In this document: one piece after another, positions 1 through 8,580 of the stretch | Position numbering within the stretch: position 1 is the stretch's first letter | Layout of the letters: the number at the start of each line of letters is the position of its first letter | Origin: Algibacter sp. L3A6 | GTDB taxonomy: Bacteria > Bacteroidota > Bacteroidia > Flavobacteriales > Flavobacteriaceae | Length of the DNA: 64,000 nt | Direction: 5' to 3' | Assembly (NCBI RefSeq): GCF_009796825.1 | Contig: NZ_CP047030.1 | Location: 1,959,501 to 2,023,500, forward strand | The notes under the pieces: generated by a model | The model's database searches: none | What the model was told of the DNA's origin: nothing | The model's input: the letters and a program-made list of their open reading frames with translations, nothing else | Made by a program: the position numbers and the translations under genes

Positions 1-216
1 TGTACGCGGTACAATAACACCAACCAAATTACTTTTACCGCTTCTTAAGGCACTCGCTAAATGGTTTGGCTGGTAGTTTAAGTTTTTGGCAACTTGTTTT
101 ACCGCTTTTTTTGTTTTATCACTAATTCTAGAGTCGTCGTGAAGTGCTTTTGAAACCGCGGCAGCAGATATATTTAAAACGTTTGCAATATCTTTTATGG
201 TTGTTTTCTTTTTCAC
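1..216 (-). CDS. LacI-family transcriptional regulator, N-terminal part (cut by window edge)
   Basis: The reverse strand encodes 72 residues running off the left edge. They match the N-terminus of a LacI/GalR repressor: a helix-turn-helix at about residues 6-26 (IKDIANVLNISAAAVSKAL), the hinge region with YQPNHLASALRSGKS, and the first strand of the effector domain (LVGVIVPR). The start is a GTG at 216; there is no in-frame ATG upstream before the palindrome at 231-260. That palindrome lies 15 bp in front of the start, so autorepression is likely. The divergent neighbour is the KDG kinase gene, so I infer a uronate-responsive (KDG or similar ligand) repressor. The effector domain is outside the window, so the ligand is unproven. 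Confidence 0.9.
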   Translation of the reverse strand, partial: MKKKTTIKDIANVLNISAAAVSKALHDDSRISDKTKKAVKQVAKNLNYQPNHLASALRSGKSNLVGVIVPRT

Positions 217-230
217 AATGAAATTTTTTA

Positions 231-260
231 TATATTTGCTTAAACGTTTAAGCAAATATA
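231..260. promoter_or_regulatory. LacI-type operator, 30-bp perfect palindrome
   Basis: Two 15-base arms (TATATTTGCTTAAAC and its exact reverse complement) meet at a central CG, the usual symmetry of LacI-family operators. The site lies between the divergent repressor gene and kdgK, next to the repressor's own start. Confidence 0.8.
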
Positions 261-330
261 CAGAGTTAGTATTTAGAATCAAAGCACGGTATTTAAAATA
301 TAAGGTTTTGATTTATTTTTAAATTTTTGG

Positions 331-342
331 TTAAACGTTTAA
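331..342. promoter_or_regulatory. Second LacI-type operator core (TTAAACGTTTAA)
   Basis: This repeats the 12-bp core of the palindrome at 231-260, and the right flank AGCA/G is also shared. It lies 36 bp before the kdgK start, where bound repressor would block transcription. The two centres are about 91 bp apart, which would suit either independent repression or looping by a LacI-family dimer or tetramer. Confidence 0.7.
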
Positions 343-377
343 GCAGCTTTAATAAAAACAAATAAGTATTTAAAAAA

Positions 378-1424
378 ATGGGTAAAGTAGTAACATTCGG
401 AGAAATCATGTTAAGATTAGCTCCTCAAGGATTTTTAAGATTTTCACAAGCAAATAATTTCGACGCTGTTTATGGTGGAGGAGAATCTAACGTAGCAGTT
501 TCTTTAGCAAACTACGGTGTAGATGTTGATTTTGTAACACGTTTACCAAAGAATGATATTGGCGAATGTGCTATGATGGAAATGCGTAAAAGAGGTGTTG
601 GTGTAGATAAAATTGTTTACGGAGGAGATCGTTTAGGTATTTACTTTTTAGAAACTGGTGCTGTATCAAGAGGGTCTAAAGTGGTTTATGATCGTGCACA
701 CTCTGCAATTGCTGAAATTGAATCAGGAATGATTAACTGGGATGATGTTTTTGAAGGATGTGAATGGTTCCATTGGACAGGAATTACACCTGCAATTTCT
801 CAAGGTTCTGCAGATGTATGTTTAGAAGCTGTAAAAGCTGCTAGTGCAAAAGGAATTACAATTTCTACAGATTTAAACTACCGTGCTAAATTATGGAATT
901 ACTGTGATGATGCTCACAGAGAAGCTGTAATGACTGAGTTAACATCTTACTGTGATATTGTTTTAGGAAACGAAGAAGATGCAGAAATGCATTTTGGTAT
1001 TAAACCAGATGGAGCAGCTGTTCAAACAGCAGGACATGATGTTAAAGCTGAAGCTTTCTTATCAGTTTGTAAGCAAATGACAGAAAAATTCCCAAGAGCT
1101 AAAAAAGTAATTACTACTTTAAGAGGTTCTATCTCTGCATCTCATAACACATGGGCAGGCGTTTTATATGATGGAAAAGAAATGTTACAAACACGTCAAT
1201 ACCAAATTACTGATATCGTAGATAGAGTAGGTGGTGGAGATTCGTTCATGGGAGGTTTAATCTACGGATTATTAAAATACCCAGAAGATGATCAAAATGC
1301 ATTAGACTTTGCAGTTGCTGCATCTTGTTTAAAACACACTATTAAAGGTGATGCAAACTTAGTAACTGTTGCCGAAGTTGAGAAGCTTATGGGTGGAGAT
1401 GCTTCAGGACGTGTTGCAAGATAA
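378..1424 (+). CDS. kdgK: 2-dehydro-3-deoxygluconokinase (KDG kinase, PfkB family)
   Basis: Phosphorylates 2-keto-3-deoxygluconate to KDPG in the cytoplasm, the common end of alginate, pectin and other uronate pathways. The 348-residue protein has the PfkB/ribokinase fold: an N-terminal GEIMLRL strand, the GGGESNVAVSLA substrate motif near residue 34, and the C-terminal signature DRVGGGDSFMGGL with the catalytic Asp near residue 287. Length fits the family. It is followed by the KDPG aldolase gene in the same direction, the next step of the pathway, and preceded by two LacI-type operators. I infer uronate-induced expression of the pair. Confidence 0.95.
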   Translation: MGKVVTFGEIMLRLAPQGFLRFSQANNFDAVYGGGESNVAVSLANYGVDVDFVTRLPKNDIGECAMMEMRKRGVGVDKIVYGGDRLGIYFLETGAVSRGSKVVYDRAHSAIAEIESGMINWDDVFEGCEWFHWTGITPAISQGSADVCLEAVKAASAKGITISTDLNYRAKLWNYCDDAHREAVMTELTSYCDIVLGNEEDAEMHFGIKPDGAAVQTAGHDVKAEAFLSVCKQMTEKFPRAKKVITTLRGSISASHNTWAGVLYDGKEMLQTRQYQITDIVDRVGGGDSFMGGLIYGLLKYPEDDQNALDFAVAASCLKHTIKGDANLVTVAEVEKLMGGDASGRVAR

Positions 1425-1441
1425 TATATAAGTTTATTTGT

Positions 1442-1478
1442 TAAGCTGTTGAGTCGTTCTATACGAATCAACAGCTTA
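1442..1478 (+). promoter_or_regulatory. Intergenic hairpin between kdgK and the aldolase gene
   Basis: An 11-bp perfect stem (TAAGCTGTTGA with its complement at 1468-1478) is extended, after one mismatch, by four more pairs around a five-base loop. No T-tract follows, so it is not a typical terminator. It could be an mRNA-stabilising or processing element that sets the kinase/aldolase ratio. Confidence 0.55.
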
Positions 1479-1513
1479 GCAGCTTATTTAACTTAACGAA
1501 TAAATATAAAAAA

Positions 1514-2182
1514 ATGGCACAATTTTCAAGATTAGAAGTGGCTCAAGCCATGAAAGATACAGGAATGATTCCTTTGTTTTTTCATAACGATATTGAACTG
1601 AGTAAAAAAGTACTAAAAGCGTGTTACGATGGTGGTGCAAGGTTAATGGAATTCACGGCTCGTGGCGATTTCGCTCACGAAGTTTTTGGAGAATTAACTA
1701 AGTATGCTATTGCAGAATTACCAGGTATGATTATGGGTGTAGGCTCTGTTACCGATGGTGCTGCAGCATCTCTTTATATGGCTTTAGGAGCAAACTTTAT
1801 TGTAACTCCTGTTTTAAGAGAAGATATCGCAATTGCATGTAACCGTAAAAAAGTTTTATGGTCTCCTGGATGTGGAAGTTTAACTGAAATTGCAAGAGCT
1901 GAAGAGTTAGGTTGCGAAATCGTGAAGCTTTTCCCTGGTGATTTATACGGACCAAAATTTGTAAAAGGTATTAAAGGCCCACAACCTTGGACAAGCATTA
2001 TGCCAACTGGTGGTGTTTCTCCAACTAAAGAAAATTTATCGGGATGGTTCGATGCAGGTGTAACTTGTGTTGGAATGGGTTCTCAATTAATTTCTAAAGA
2101 TATTATAGCGAATAAAGATTACGCTAAATTAGAGCAAGACGTAAAGGCTGCATTAGCTATTATTGAAGCTGTTAGAAAATAA
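1514..2182 (+). CDS. eda: 2-dehydro-3-deoxyphosphogluconate (KDPG) aldolase
   Basis: Class I aldolase that splits KDPG into pyruvate and glyceraldehyde-3-phosphate. The 222-residue protein carries the family landmarks: MEFTARGD near residue 42, GVGSVTD near residue 75, the Schiff-base lysine in CEIVKLFPG (Lys138), and the phosphate-binding MPTGGVSP and GMGS segments. Bifunctional 4-hydroxy-2-oxoglutarate aldolase activity is common in the family. It sits 89 bp after kdgK with a hairpin between them, and an intrinsic terminator follows, so the pair forms a short operon under the LacI-type operators upstream. Confidence 0.95.
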   Translation: MAQFSRLEVAQAMKDTGMIPLFFHNDIELSKKVLKACYDGGARLMEFTARGDFAHEVFGELTKYAIAELPGMIMGVGSVTDGAAASLYMALGANFIVTPVLREDIAIACNRKKVLWSPGCGSLTEIARAEELGCEIVKLFPGDLYGPKFVKGIKGPQPWTSIMPTGGVSPTKENLSGWFDAGVTCVGMGSQLISKDIIANKDYAKLEQDVKAALAIIEAVRK

Positions 2183-2204
2183 GTAGAATACCGCTTTAAA
2201 AATT

Positions 2205-2249
2205 AAAAAGCCTTTCTTTTTCTTAGCTGAAAAATGAAAGGCTTTTTTT
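2205..2249 (+). terminator. Intrinsic terminator after the KDPG aldolase gene
   Basis: Arms AAAAAGCCTTTC (2205-2216) and GAAAGGCTTTTT (2236-2247) are exact complements, and the right arm ends in a run of T. Confidence 0.85.
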
Positions 2250-2303
2250 ATTTCTTATAATGAAACACCTCAATTTAGTTAAGATATTTGAGTTTCGTAA
2301 TAT

Positions 2304-3116
2304 CTAATCTATTTTAACGCTCTGTATTAAGGTTTCTAAAATAGTTTCTACACCTTGTTCCATGTTGCTTTTGGTTTCAAAATTAGCAACTCTTTTTACG
2401 TTCGGGTGTGCGTTTTGCATGGCGTAACTAAAATGAGCTAGCTCTAGCATTTGCAAATCGTTGTTATAGTCTCCAAAAACCATAGTTTCATTTTTACCAA
2501 TTCCCATTTCCTTTTGAAGCATGCTTAATGCATAACCTTTGTTCGCGTCTTTATGAGAAATATCTAGCCAGTTTAAACCAGAAACCGTGACTTGATAGTC
2601 TTTTTCAATGTTTGAAATATGAGGCAGAATATTAGCTTCGGAAGATTCAAAATGATAAACAGCTATCTTCATAAAATCATCGTTGGTTACTTTAGTTAAG
2701 TCGTCAACAATTTTATAAGCGGCATAATACTCATTGAATTTTGAAATAAATTTAGAATCGTTCGTTTCAATATAAGCCGCTTTTCTTCCGCATAAAACAA
2801 TATAGCAGCCCGGAACTTCTCGAAGAATTTCAATAGATTTTAAAACATCTTCTGGAGTTAACTTCAACAAAACATTGGTTTCATTGTTATGTTGCATTAA
2901 TCCGCCATTTTCAGCAATTATCGAAATTTCACTTTTAATGGTATCAAGTTTTTGTGTAATACTTTGATATTGTCTTCCGCTTGCGGCAACAAAATGAATG
3001 TTTCGCTTTTTTAATTCTTCAAATTGATTAAAAAAACGATCGCTTACTTCGCTATTGTTGTTTAATAGAGTGCCATCCATATCGGTGACAACAAGTTTAA
3101 CTTCAGATAAATTCAT
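2304..3116 (-). CDS. Cof-type HAD-superfamily phosphatase
   Basis: Cytoplasmic hydrolase of the HAD superfamily, type IIB (Cof) subfamily, which usually acts on sugar phosphates or related phosphoesters. The catalytic motif DMDGTLL lies at residues 12-18, with the two nucleophile/acid aspartates at 12 and 14. Motif II is in FVAASGRQYQS, and the C-terminal metal site is GDYNNDLQML. The ATG at 3116 gives 270 residues, normal for the family; a frame-extending TTG at 3137 adds seven unlikely residues. The substrate cannot be read from sequence. It may be independent of the uronate genes, since it is convergent with them. Confidence 0.9.
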   Translation of the reverse strand: MNLSEVKLVVTDMDGTLLNNNSEVSDRFFNQFEELKKRNIHFVAASGRQYQSITQKLDTIKSEISIIAENGGLMQHNNETNVLLKLTPEDVLKSIEILREVPGCYIVLCGRKAAYIETNDSKFISKFNEYYAAYKIVDDLTKVTNDDFMKIAVYHFESSEANILPHISNIEKDYQVTVSGLNWLDISHKDANKGYALSMLQKEMGIGKNETMVFGDYNNDLQMLELAHFSYAMQNAHPNVKRVANFETKSNMEQGVETILETLIQSVKID

Positions 3117-3182
3117 ATAATTTTTTTCAAAAAACAAAAATACAAACTAGAATTGAGAGCGATGTTAGTTAAATATTAAAAT

Positions 3183-3219
3183 AAAAAATCCTGTAAAACT
3201 TAATAGTCTTACAGGATTT
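3183..3219 (-). terminator. Intrinsic terminator of the TonB-dependent receptor gene
   Basis: Arms AAATCCTGTAA (3186-3196) and TTACAGGATTT (3209-3219) are exact complements. Read leftwards the stem is followed by a U-run from the A-tract at 3183-3188. Confidence 0.8.
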
Positions 3220-3242
3220 AATATGAAATTTATTAAAAGGTA

Positions 3243-5750
3243 TTAAAACTCTTTTTTACCAAACTCACTATCAATAAATTTAGATTTATTTTTTACCGTA
3301 TTAAAGGTGTATGATAGATTTAGAGATACCATATCTACTTCGTAAACATAATTAGTTGTGGTGTAAAATTGGTCGGGTCTAGAGGTTGTAATACGTTGCT
3401 CGTTTGTATTTAATAGACCCATATCTATGTTTTGCCACTGTAGCGTTGCGGTTAAACGATTATCGAGAAACGTTTTTCTAAAGGCTAAATTAGGTGAGTA
3501 AAAACGAGAATCTTCGCCCATAGCTGTGTTTCTAGCAGATAGATAATTGAATGTAAATTGAAGGGATGCATTTTCCCAAAACGAGTAAGTAGAATTTACG
3601 TTGAAGGAATATATGGTTGATTCCGTATCGATATCGTAACTGCGAGAAACACCATCTCTATGGTTAAAATTTAAAACACCATCAATAGCATAATTGTACA
3701 CATTGGCACCAAAAACATTACTCCAGTTTTTAGTTGGTTTAATGGTTGCTCCAAACTCTAAGCCAATCGCGTTACTTTTTCCAACGTTAGAATATACACG
3801 GTTTATAACGCTATCGATTACGGCGCCGTTAGTTTCGTATGCCAATGTGTTTACTCGGTTTATTACATTATCGGTATGTCTAAAATAAGCTGTTGCGTAT
3901 ACAGAGTTTCCACTTTTTAATTTTTTAGTAATACCTAATTCAACTAAATCTATAAATTCTGGTAATAGTGTATTATCACCTTGCTCAAAAACTTCAGAAT
4001 GTTCGCGCTCGGCAAAACTATTCATTTTTAAAGTGGTGGTGCGTTCTACACGTTTACTGTAGGCGGCTTTAATATTTGTTTTATCGTTTGCCGCAAATTG
4101 TACAGAAGCTGAAGGGAATAATTTCACAAAATCATACTCGTATAAATTGGTTGTGGTTTCGCTTTTTAAAGCTTCAGTATAGGTTCTGTCCATAGACTCT
4201 AAGCGAACACCAGCAGCATAATCCCATTTATCTTTTTTACCTGTTAATTGCGCATAACCCGAATGGATGGCACGTTTTAATTGAATATCACTCGAGAATT
4301 CTGGCACTAAGTTGCCATCACGCTCATAAACAAATTCTCCTTTGTGGTCGATGTCTCTGTATTGGTAACCTGTTTCTATAGTTCCGAAAGAAAATAGTTT
4401 CCAAGCATAATCTAAGTTAAAACGGGTTCCGTAAAGCGGATTATCGTTGGTGTTGTATTCTTGTTGATAGATAATCGAGTTATCCGGGTGGCCTAAATTA
4501 TCATTAACTGTTGGACCTCCTAAAAAAGTATATTCATATAAAAAAGAAGTTGATAGTTTAGATTTATCATTAAACTTGTGTGCGTAATCAAAACTTCCTA
4601 AGGCAAAATCTCCTTTTCTAATTCTTAAATTATGGTTGTAATATTCAAAGGTATACAATCTATTTTCTGTTCCAATTGGAGACACTGCATGATTATCGTA
4701 ATAAACAATATCTGCTAACCTTTCTTTAGTGTGTTTTCCAGCGAAAAAACCTAGTGAGAACTCATCGTTTGGATTTGGTGTAAAATCGACGTTAAAACGT
4801 CCGTTATAGCTAATGTCGTCAAAACTACGTTCACCATCCGAAGGTAAAAAGGTTGTTTTATCTTCAGCTTGGTTTACAATAAACATATCACCTTCTCTTC
4901 GGCCCGATTTATCATTACGTTGGTAACTGGCACCAAGTGAAATATTCCATTTGTCGCTACGTTTGTTTACGGTAGCATCAAGGCCATAACGTTGTGCTGC
5001 TACTTTGGTATCATAAGGTTCTATAGAAGGAAAACCACCGCGAGCATTTATTTGAGCAAAGGTGCCGTTAGTAGCTCCTTTTTTTGTTTTAATATTTAAA
5101 ATACCACCCTTACCTTCTGGATCGTACTTTGCAGATGGCGCTGTAATTAGTTCTACGGTTTCTAAAGCATTTGCAGGTAATTGAGCTAAAATAGAAGCGG
5201 CGTCGCCTTGTGTTGGTTTTCCGTTTACTAAAACCGTGAAACCTTTACTGCCACGAACACTAATTTCGCCTTGGCCATCTACAGTTACCGACGGTAAGTT
5301 TTTTATAACATCAACAGCGTTTCCGCCTTCGGCATTTTGATATTTTTTGGTATCGAATACTTGTCTATCAATTTTATGAACAACAGCAGAACGTTCTGCT
5401 TTTAGCAACACCTCGTTTAGTTGGCTACCTAAAGTTAATTTTATAGTACCTAAGTTAATAGCCTGTCCCTTTTTGTTAACCGAAATAGTTGCCGATTTAT
5501 AAGATGTGTATCCCATAAAAGAAGCTTCTAAATAATAGCTTCCCGGTTTTATGTTTTCTAATGAAAATTCACCTTTTGTGTTAGTTACAACACCTGTAAC
5601 AAGTTCTATATTTGTTTTGTAAAGTGCTGCCGTTGCGTATTCTAAAGGTGCGTTGATATCCCCGTCAATGATTTTTCCGTTTATTTGACTAAAAATGAGT
5701 TGAGTTGAGAAAAATAGAAAGGAAAATACAATTGAAATTTTTGTTTTCAT
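3243..5750 (-). CDS. TonB-dependent outer-membrane receptor (carboxypeptidase-regulatory-like plus beta-barrel)
   Basis: An 835-residue outer-membrane protein. A signal peptide (about residues 1-21, ending in IFSQ) is followed by a CarboxypepD_reg-like domain (about 22-110, with GKIIDGDINAPLEYATAAL), a plug domain (about 125-225, with VIKNLPSVTVDGQGEISVRGS) and a long C-terminal beta-barrel of the OMP_b-brl_3 type. No SusD partner is adjacent, so this is not a classical SusCD pair. The substrate is unknown. A TAATTTTG element on the reverse strand (5790-5797) fits a Bacteroidota -7 box. The divergent LacI regulator at 6005 is a candidate regulator, by position only. Confidence 0.88.
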   Translation of the reverse strand: MKTKISIVFSFLFFSTQLIFSQINGKIIDGDINAPLEYATAALYKTNIELVTGVVTNTKGEFSLENIKPGSYYLEASFMGYTSYKSATISVNKKGQAINLGTIKLTLGSQLNEVLLKAERSAVVHKIDRQVFDTKKYQNAEGGNAVDVIKNLPSVTVDGQGEISVRGSKGFTVLVNGKPTQGDAASILAQLPANALETVELITAPSAKYDPEGKGGILNIKTKKGATNGTFAQINARGGFPSIEPYDTKVAAQRYGLDATVNKRSDKWNISLGASYQRNDKSGRREGDMFIVNQAEDKTTFLPSDGERSFDDISYNGRFNVDFTPNPNDEFSLGFFAGKHTKERLADIVYYDNHAVSPIGTENRLYTFEYYNHNLRIRKGDFALGSFDYAHKFNDKSKLSTSFLYEYTFLGGPTVNDNLGHPDNSIIYQQEYNTNDNPLYGTRFNLDYAWKLFSFGTIETGYQYRDIDHKGEFVYERDGNLVPEFSSDIQLKRAIHSGYAQLTGKKDKWDYAAGVRLESMDRTYTEALKSETTTNLYEYDFVKLFPSASVQFAANDKTNIKAAYSKRVERTTTLKMNSFAEREHSEVFEQGDNTLLPEFIDLVELGITKKLKSGNSVYATAYFRHTDNVINRVNTLAYETNGAVIDSVINRVYSNVGKSNAIGLEFGATIKPTKNWSNVFGANVYNYAIDGVLNFNHRDGVSRSYDIDTESTIYSFNVNSTYSFWENASLQFTFNYLSARNTAMGEDSRFYSPNLAFRKTFLDNRLTATLQWQNIDMGLLNTNEQRITTSRPDQFYTTTNYVYEVDMVSLNLSYTFNTVKNKSKFIDSEFGKKEF

Positions 5751-6004
5751 TTTAATGAATTTAGTGTGAGTTGGCTATATTGTTTGCAACAAAATTATAC
5801 TTATTTAATAAAAGTAAATGCTGTTTAAGAAAAAATTACAAAAGGATCTCTATTTTTAATAATTACTCAGAATATCAGTAAATTGAAAAAATATAATTTA
5901 AACAATAAGAACTACTGGTATAAAATAATTATAACTTATATTGAGTAAGGTAATTTGAAAATACTATTTTTGTAAATTGCACTTCTTTATATCTCAAAAC
6001 TTGT

Positions 6005-7012
6005 ATGGTTACATTAAAACAATTAGCGAAAGAATTAGGCGTTTCAATTTCTACAGTTTCAAAAGCTTTAAATAATAGCGAAGAAATTGGAGAGGATACT
6101 GTGAGACGTGTAAAAGAGCTTGCAGAACTGTACAATTACAAACCGAACAAAGTAGCATTAAGTTTAAAAAATAATAAAACCAAAACTATAGGTGTTATTA
6201 TCCCAAACATTTTAAACAGAATTTTGGCCAAAGTCCTTTTTGGTATCGAAATTGAAGCCGCAAAACATGGTTACAATATCATTACGTGTATATCGAATGA
6301 ATCGTTAGAGAAAGAAAAACAAAGTTTACAATTACTTGCCAATGGGAGTGTAGATGGTTTTATTTTATCGGTTGCTGAAGAAACACAAATTAATAATGAA
6401 ATTGAACACTTCAAAAAAACCATTAGTCAAGGCTTACCAATTGTTATGTTCGATCGTGTTGCTCACGATGTCATGTGCGACAAGGTTATAGTTGATGACT
6501 TTGATGCGATGTACAATGCAACTAAGAGTTTGTTGAAAGAAAAAAGAAAAAATATTGTCTTTATTAGTAATATTAATGACCTTAGTGTAGGTAAGTTACG
6601 TGAACGTGGCTATAATAAAGCTATTTTAGAACACGGCGTACAAGAGCCATTAGTTTTAAAGATAAAAAGAAAAAAAGACGATCATCAGAAAAAAATAAAA
6701 TCTTTCCTAAAAAAGAATAGAACGGTTGATGCTGTTATAGCAGCCGATAGTTCGTCTGGAGTTATTGCACTAAATACAGCAATAAATCTAGGTTTAAAAG
6801 TACCAAAAGAATTTTCGGTAATTGCTTTTGCAAGTAAATCGGATTCTAACCACACCATCCCCAAATTAACAACTATTCGTCAGCACGCAAAAGAGATTGG
6901 AGTAAGTGCTGCGCAAATGTTAATTGCTCGAATGCAAAATTTACCTGCCAGTGCAGATGTAAAAACTAAGATTGTAAAGACGAGTATTGTTAAAAATAAA
7001 TCAACTTTATAG
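6005..7012 (+). CDS. LacI/GalR-family transcriptional regulator
   Basis: A 335-residue repressor-type protein. The N-terminal helix-turn-helix (about residues 4-24, with LAKELGVSISTVSKALN) and hinge (YNYKPNKVALSLKN) are followed by a periplasmic-binding-protein-like effector domain starting at KTIGVIIPNIL. Length is normal. It is divergent from the TonB-dependent receptor gene. A TATTTTTG box at 5965-5972, 32 bp before the ATG, is the likely -7 element. Unlike the repressor at the left edge, I find no obvious palindromic operator in the 254-bp gap, so its target is unclear. Confidence 0.92.
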   Translation: MVTLKQLAKELGVSISTVSKALNNSEEIGEDTVRRVKELAELYNYKPNKVALSLKNNKTKTIGVIIPNILNRILAKVLFGIEIEAAKHGYNIITCISNESLEKEKQSLQLLANGSVDGFILSVAEETQINNEIEHFKKTISQGLPIVMFDRVAHDVMCDKVIVDDFDAMYNATKSLLKEKRKNIVFISNINDLSVGKLRERGYNKAILEHGVQEPLVLKIKRKKDDHQKKIKSFLKKNRTVDAVIAADSSSGVIALNTAINLGLKVPKEFSVIAFASKSDSNHTIPKLTTIRQHAKEIGVSAAQMLIARMQNLPASADVKTKIVKTSIVKNKSTL

Positions 7013-7110
7013 CTAATTTTAGCTTTTTCTGTAGAGTTTTACTTTCAATTTCAATTTTTTTTAGGTCTTCGTCGCGGCCGATTATCGATGTAATGCATTT
7101 TGCGCAAGAA

Positions 7111-7146
7111 TAACCTTATTTTTTCAGTAAGGTTAAGCCTTTTTTT
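7111..7146 (+). terminator. Probable terminator after the LacI gene
   Basis: An 8-bp stem TAACCTTA (7111-7118) / TAAGGTTA (7128-7135) is followed by seven T at 7140-7146. It lies inside the 307-bp gene-free stretch 7013-7319, which otherwise holds only the promoter-like element at 7202. Confidence 0.65.
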
Positions 7147-7201
7147 GCGTGTTTTTTACGGGAAATCCTTTTTTTACTAAAAATTTAAAAGTTTTCTTCT
7201 G

Positions 7202-7209
7202 TACTTTTG
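7202..7209 (+). promoter_or_regulatory. Putative promoter -7 element of the lipoprotein array (TACTTTTG)
   Basis: Matches the Bacteroidota -7 consensus TAnnTTTG. The expected TTTG -33 box is not clear. It would give a leader of roughly 100 nt before the first lipoprotein start at 7320. I see no comparable element in the spacers between copies, which suggests one polycistronic transcript. Confidence 0.45.
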
Positions 7210-7319
7210 TTTCACTGATCTTAAGATAATTACCAGTTTTTTACCCTTTAATTCGTACAAATTATAGGGCCAGAATTCCATTTGCCAAAATTTAAAATAA
7301 CCTCAAAAACACGAAGAAA

Positions 7320-7487
7320 ATGAAATCATTAAAAATCACATTCTTATTAGCATTATTAGTAACAGTATTCACATCATGCACAGAGCAAGATTTAAACGAT
7401 GACAGCTTATTAGCAGGAGACCAAACGGAAGTAAACGATACAGGCGGAGATATTGATGAATTTACAGGAGGCGACATCGACGAGTAG
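7320..7487 (+). CDS. Small acidic lipoprotein, array copy 1
   Basis: 55 residues. A signal peptide (MKSLKITFLLALLVTVFTS) ends at a lipobox with Cys20 as the lipidated residue. The 36-residue mature part has 13 Asp/Glu and no Lys/Arg, and ends in two GGDIDE blocks (TGGDIDEFTGGDIDE). I infer a membrane-anchored lipoprotein, location beyond the inner membrane uncertain. I recognise no family. Copy 1 has Ser3, shared only with copy 9, and stop TAG. Confidence 0.85.
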   Translation: MKSLKITFLLALLVTVFTSCTEQDLNDDSLLAGDQTEVNDTGGDIDEFTGGDIDE

Positions 7488-7531
7488 AACGTTATTAACC
7501 AATAAAAATTCACCTTAAAAACATATATAAC

Positions 7532-7699
7532 ATGAAAGCATTAAAAATCACATTCTTATTAGCATTATTAGTAACAGTATTCACATCATGCACAGAGCAA
7601 GATTTAAACGATGACAGCTTATTAGCAGGAGACCAAACGGAAGTAAACGATACAGGCGGAGATATTGATGAATTCACTGGAGGCGACATCGACGAGTAG
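7532..7699 (+). CDS. Small acidic lipoprotein, array copy 2
   Basis: Same 55-residue product as copy 1 except Ala3, which is the majority form of the array. The lipobox Cys20 and the duplicated GGDIDE tail are intact, and the stop is TAG. It lies 44 bp after copy 1. Confidence 0.85.
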   Translation: MKALKITFLLALLVTVFTSCTEQDLNDDSLLAGDQTEVNDTGGDIDEFTGGDIDE

Positions 7700-7743
7700 A
7701 ACGTTATTAACCAATAAAAATTCACCTTAAAAACATATATAAC

Positions 7744-7911
7744 ATGAAAGCATTAAAAATCACATTCTTATTAGCATTATTAGTAACAGTATTCACATCA
7801 TGCACAGAGCAAGATTTAAACGATGACAGCTTATTAGCAGGAGACCAAACGGAAGTAAACGATACAGGCGGAGATATTGATGAATTCACTGGAGGCGACA
7901 TCGACGAGTAA
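7744..7911 (+). CDS. Small acidic lipoprotein, array copy 3
   Basis: Protein identical to copy 2, the array's consensus form with Ala3, Thr15 and Gly33. The stop codon is TAA instead of TAG, one of the few nucleotide differences. Confidence 0.85.
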   Translation: MKALKITFLLALLVTVFTSCTEQDLNDDSLLAGDQTEVNDTGGDIDEFTGGDIDE

Positions 7912-7955
7912 AACATTATTAACCAAAAAAAAATCACCTTAAAAACATATATAAC

Positions 7956-8123
7956 ATGAAAGCATTAAAAATCACATTCTTATTAGCATTATTAGTAACC
8001 GTATTCACATCATGCACAGAGCAAGATTTAAACGATGACAGCTTATTAGCAGGAGATCAAACGGAAGTAAACGATACAGGCGGAGATATTGACGAATTTA
8101 CAGGAGGCGACATCGACGAGTAA
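7956..8123 (+). CDS. Small acidic lipoprotein, array copy 4
   Basis: Consensus protein sequence. It differs from copy 3 by silent changes (for example GTAACC for GTAACA in the signal peptide). The spacer that follows is 12 bp shorter than the others. Confidence 0.85.
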   Translation: MKALKITFLLALLVTVFTSCTEQDLNDDSLLAGDQTEVNDTGGDIDEFTGGDIDE

Positions 8124-8155
8124 AACATTATTAACAAAAAAAAATCACATATAAC

Positions 8156-8323
8156 ATGAAAGCATTAAAAATCACATTCTTATTAGCATTATTAGTAACA
8201 GTATTCACATCATGCACAGAGCAAGATTTAAACGATGACAGCTTATTAGCAGGAGACCAAACGGAAGTAAACGATACAGGCGGAGATATTGACGAATTCA
8301 CTGGAGGCGACATCGACGAGTAA
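8156..8323 (+). CDS. Small acidic lipoprotein, array copy 5
   Basis: Consensus protein sequence, stop TAA. Its upstream spacer is only 32 bp and lacks the CTTAAAAACA segment found before the other copies, yet it keeps the ATATAAC motif directly before ATG. Confidence 0.85.
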   Translation: MKALKITFLLALLVTVFTSCTEQDLNDDSLLAGDQTEVNDTGGDIDEFTGGDIDE

Positions 8324-8367
8324 AACATTATTAACCAAAAAAAAATCACCTTAAAAACATATATAAC

Positions 8368-8535
8368 ATGAAAGCATTAAAAATCACATTCTTATTAGCA
8401 TTATTAGTAACAGTATTCACATCATGCACAGAGCAAGATTTAAACGATGACAGCTTATTAGCAGGAGACCAAACGGAAGTAAACGATACAGGCGGAGATA
8501 TTGATGAATTTACAGGTGGTGACATCGACGAGTAG
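8368..8535 (+). CDS. Small acidic lipoprotein, array copy 6
   Basis: Consensus protein sequence, stop TAG. From this copy the GGTGGT coding of the second Gly pair appears and recurs in copies 7, 8 and 10. Confidence 0.85.
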   Translation: MKALKITFLLALLVTVFTSCTEQDLNDDSLLAGDQTEVNDTGGDIDEFTGGDIDE

Positions 8536-8580
8536 AACATTATTAACAAATAAAAAATTCACATTAAAAACATATATAAA

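Noticed and set aside
3117..3137. Seven-codon N-terminal extension of the HAD phosphatase from TTG
   Set aside because: The family begins at the ATG at 3116; the extension adds charged residues before the first strand.
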